Assembly (NCBI GenBank): GCA_020025375.1
Contig: JAHHSF010000073.1
Coordinates: 1-6,758, forward strand
Direction of reading: 5' to 3'
Source of the DNA: Oscillospiraceae bacterium
Lineage (GTDB): Bacteria; Bacillota; Clostridia; Oscillospirales; Oscillospiraceae
DNA length: 6,758 nucleotides
Made by a program: the position numbers and the translations under genes. How positions within the stretch are numbered: position 1 is the stretch's first letter; the number at the start of each line of letters is the position of its first letter. The notes under the pieces are model-generated. The model worked only from the letters and a program-made list of their open reading frames with translations. It was not told where the DNA came from and searched no databases. Of this stretch, positions 5,082 to 6,758 are shown one piece after another.

Positions 5082-6758
5082 TCACCGGGCCCAGCCTAAG
5101 AATCTGTCCAACAGGCGGGCCAAAGGGCCTGCCGGGGAGGAGCAACGGGCAATCCGCTCCCCCTCCCGCCCGGCCCGGATAGCCTCTTCCATAAAGAAAT
5201 CCTGGGAGGAGAAGGCGGCTTCGCCAGTCTCCTTCTTCCGATAGACCCCATCCGCGCCCAAAGCCCGGGCTTTTTTTGTATCCCGAAGCAACACATCCAG
5301 AATATGGTTGATCCTGGCCTTGGTATGGTCGGCGTAGACCGGGCAGATAACCTCCACCCTGCGCTCGGTATTCCGGGTCATCATATCCGCCGAGCCAAGG
5401 AAAAGGCGCTGATTCTCCCCAGTGCCGAAGCTGTAAATACGGGAGTGCTCCAAAAACCGGCCCACCACGCTGGTGACCGAAATATTCTCGGTGTGGCCGG
5501 GCACACCAGGGACCAGGCAACAGATCCCACGGATGATAAGGTCAACCCTGACCCCGGCCCGTGAGGCTTCGGCCAGCCGCTCGATTATATCATAGTCAGT
5601 GAGGGAATTCATTTTCATCACGATACGGCCGCTCTTTCCACGTGCAATTTCGCCACTGATGAGGAGGAGGATGACCTGCTTCAGATTGGCGGGGGAAACC
5701 AGAAGGTTGTTGTAGCTTCCCTCCAGATTGCCCACCGCCATGTTTTTGAAGAAGGCCGCCCCATCCCGGCCGATTCCCTGGTCGGCGGTGATGAGGGAGA
5801 GATCGGTGTAAATCTCCGAGGTTTTCTCGTTGTAGTTGCCCGTACCGATCTGGGTGATGTATTGGATTCCATTTTTGGTCATGGCGGTGATCAGGCAGAC
5901 CTTGGAGTGAATCTTATAGTCGCTGAAGCCGTAAATGACCCGGCAGCCCGCTTCCTCCAGCCGCTCGGACCAGTCGATGTTGTTCTGCTCGTCGAAGCGG
6001 GCCCGCAGCTCTATGATGGCGGTGACCTCCTTGCCGTTCTCGGCAGCGGCACAAAGGTACTCCACCAGACGGGCCTTCTGGGCCAGGCGGTAGATGGTGA
6101 TCTGAATGGAAAGGACCGAGGGGTCAGAGGCCGCCTCCCGCACCAAGCGGAGGAAGGGGTCCATGCTCTCAAAGGGGTAGCTGAGAAGGAGGTCCCGCCG
6201 CCGCACCAGCTGGAGGTAGCCCTCCTTTCCCGGCTTGGCAAGAATCTGGGGATAAAAAGGGGGATAGAGGATGGCTGCGTGAAGGCTCTCTGGCAGCTTT
6301 TTCAGCAGGGAGAAAACAAAGTCCATTTTCATGGGAGCCACGGTAACGAAAATCTGACTGGCTTCCACTCTGCACCGGCGGCAGAGGAAGTCCCGCAGCT
6401 CGGGGGCAGGGTCCGTGGAGCACTCCAGCCGGACCACCGCCATCCGCTTTCGCTTGTGGAGCAGCCGCTGCATTTGGCAACGGAAGTCGTCCTCAACATC
6501 GAAGCCCTCGTCCTGGGGAGCGATGTCGGCGTTGCGAGTGACGCAAACACAGAGCCTGTCGGCCACGGCATAGGGCTCAAAGACCCGTTTCAGATTCTCC
6601 TGGATAAGCAGGGAGGTACGGACATAGCGCAGCCCCTCTCCGGGTAAGAAAATGACGTCGGGGGACGAGGCCGGAACCGGGACGATGCCGAAGAGGTGCT
6701 TATCCTTCAGTTGGAGTCTGGCTACCACATAAACCACCTTGTTCTGCAGGTGTGGAAA
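5082..6758 (-). CDS. ppk1: Polyphosphate kinase Ppk1, N-terminus outside the window
   Basis: Reversibly polymerises the gamma-phosphate of ATP into inorganic polyphosphate; usually a membrane-associated oligomer. The frame is open to the window edge, and its first residues (F-P-H-L-Q-N-K) match the conserved FPfLsN stretch after the N-domain. About 130 residues are therefore missing, and the GTG at 6737 is internal. 558 residues are visible. Numbered from that GTG: TIYRLA with R217, ELRARFDE with R247, the autophosphorylated histidine H277 in YKIHSK (codon 5907-5909), IGTGNYNEKT (297-306), and VGRFLEHSRIY with the second active-site histidine H431 (codon 5445-5447). Spacing R217-R247-H277 equals that of E. 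coli R375-R405-H435. The conserved SSADxMTRN-type segment is GSADMMTRN (448-456). A tail of about 30 residues follows the usual SQ-FM-EA ending. The enzyme appears intact and active. Its stop abuts the converging small ORF with one base between. Confidence 0.95.
   Translation of the reverse strand, partial: FPHLQNKVVYVVARLQLKDKHLFGIVPVPASSPDVIFLPGEGLRYVRTSLLIQENLKRVFEPYAVADRLCVCVTRNADIAPQDEGFDVEDDFRCQMQRLLHKRKRMAVVRLECSTDPAPELRDFLCRRCRVEASQIFVTVAPMKMDFVFSLLKKLPESLHAAILYPPFYPQILAKPGKEGYLQLVRRRDLLLSYPFESMDPFLRLVREAASDPSVLSIQITIYRLAQKARLVEYLCAAAENGKEVTAIIELRARFDEQNNIDWSERLEEAGCRVIYGFSDYKIHSKVCLITAMTKNGIQYITQIGTGNYNEKTSEIYTDLSLITADQGIGRDGAAFFKNMAVGNLEGSYNNLLVSPANLKQVILLLISGEIARGKSGRIVMKMNSLTDYDIIERLAEASRAGVRVDLIIRGICCLVPGVPGHTENISVTSVVGRFLEHSRIYSFGTGENQRLFLGSADMMTRNTERRVEVICPVYADHTKARINHILDVLLRDTKKARALGADGVYRKKETGEAAFSSQDFFMEEAIRAGREGERIARCSSPAGPLARLLDRFLGWAR

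Noticed and set aside
6735..6737. GTG at 6737 (minus strand) as the ppk1 start
   Set aside because: The frame continues to the window edge with conserved FPHLQNK residues, and a start here would remove the Ppk1 N-domain.

Overview
The window looks like core chromosome of a GC-rich, low-G+C-lineage Gram-positive (Firmicutes, class Clostridia). The protein styles and the dnaB-tilS-hpt-ftsH order suggest an Oscillospiraceae-type gut anaerobe (Flavonifractor/Oscillibacter-like). This placement is inferred from gene order, codon use and motif style, not from a marker gene. No prophage, IS element, CRISPR array, tRNA or rRNA is visible.

Left and centre (1-4887, + strand): four tightly packed housekeeping genes. 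They are the 3' part of dnaB (replicative helicase), tilS (tRNA-Ile lysidine synthetase), hpt (hypoxanthine/guanine salvage) and ftsH (membrane AAA+ zinc protease). dnaB and tilS overlap by 11 nt, tilS and hpt overlap at an ATGA, and ftsH starts on the base after the hpt stop. This is the layout of one translationally coupled transcript whose promoter lies outside the window. tilS-hpt-ftsH is a classic conserved Firmicutes cluster; dnaB is joined to its upstream end here.

Middle (4888-5080): this is the least ordinary part. After ftsH comes a long near-perfect hairpin (4915-4962) ending in a short T run, which reads as the operon's intrinsic terminator. The 3' arm of the hairpin contains a perfect AGGAGG Shine-Dalgarno placed 8 nt before the ATG of an unrecognised 37-codon ORF (4967-5080). 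The 5' arm can also pair with an upstream partial copy of the 3' arm (TATAGGA at 4905-4911 with TCCTATA at 4921-4927). The region therefore has the layout of an attenuator or SD-sequestering switch controlling a small protein. The base pairing and spacing are seen in the sequence; the switching is inference.

Right (5081-6758, - strand): ppk1 (polyphosphate kinase), lacking its N-terminal part because it runs off the window. It converges on the small ORF with a single base between the two stop codons and no obvious terminator of its own.

Functionally the window combines replication (DnaB), decoding fidelity (TilS), purine salvage (Hpt), membrane protein quality control (FtsH) and polyphosphate synthesis (Ppk1). 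Any stress or nutritional link between Hpt, FtsH and Ppk1 is suggested by known biology elsewhere, not shown here.
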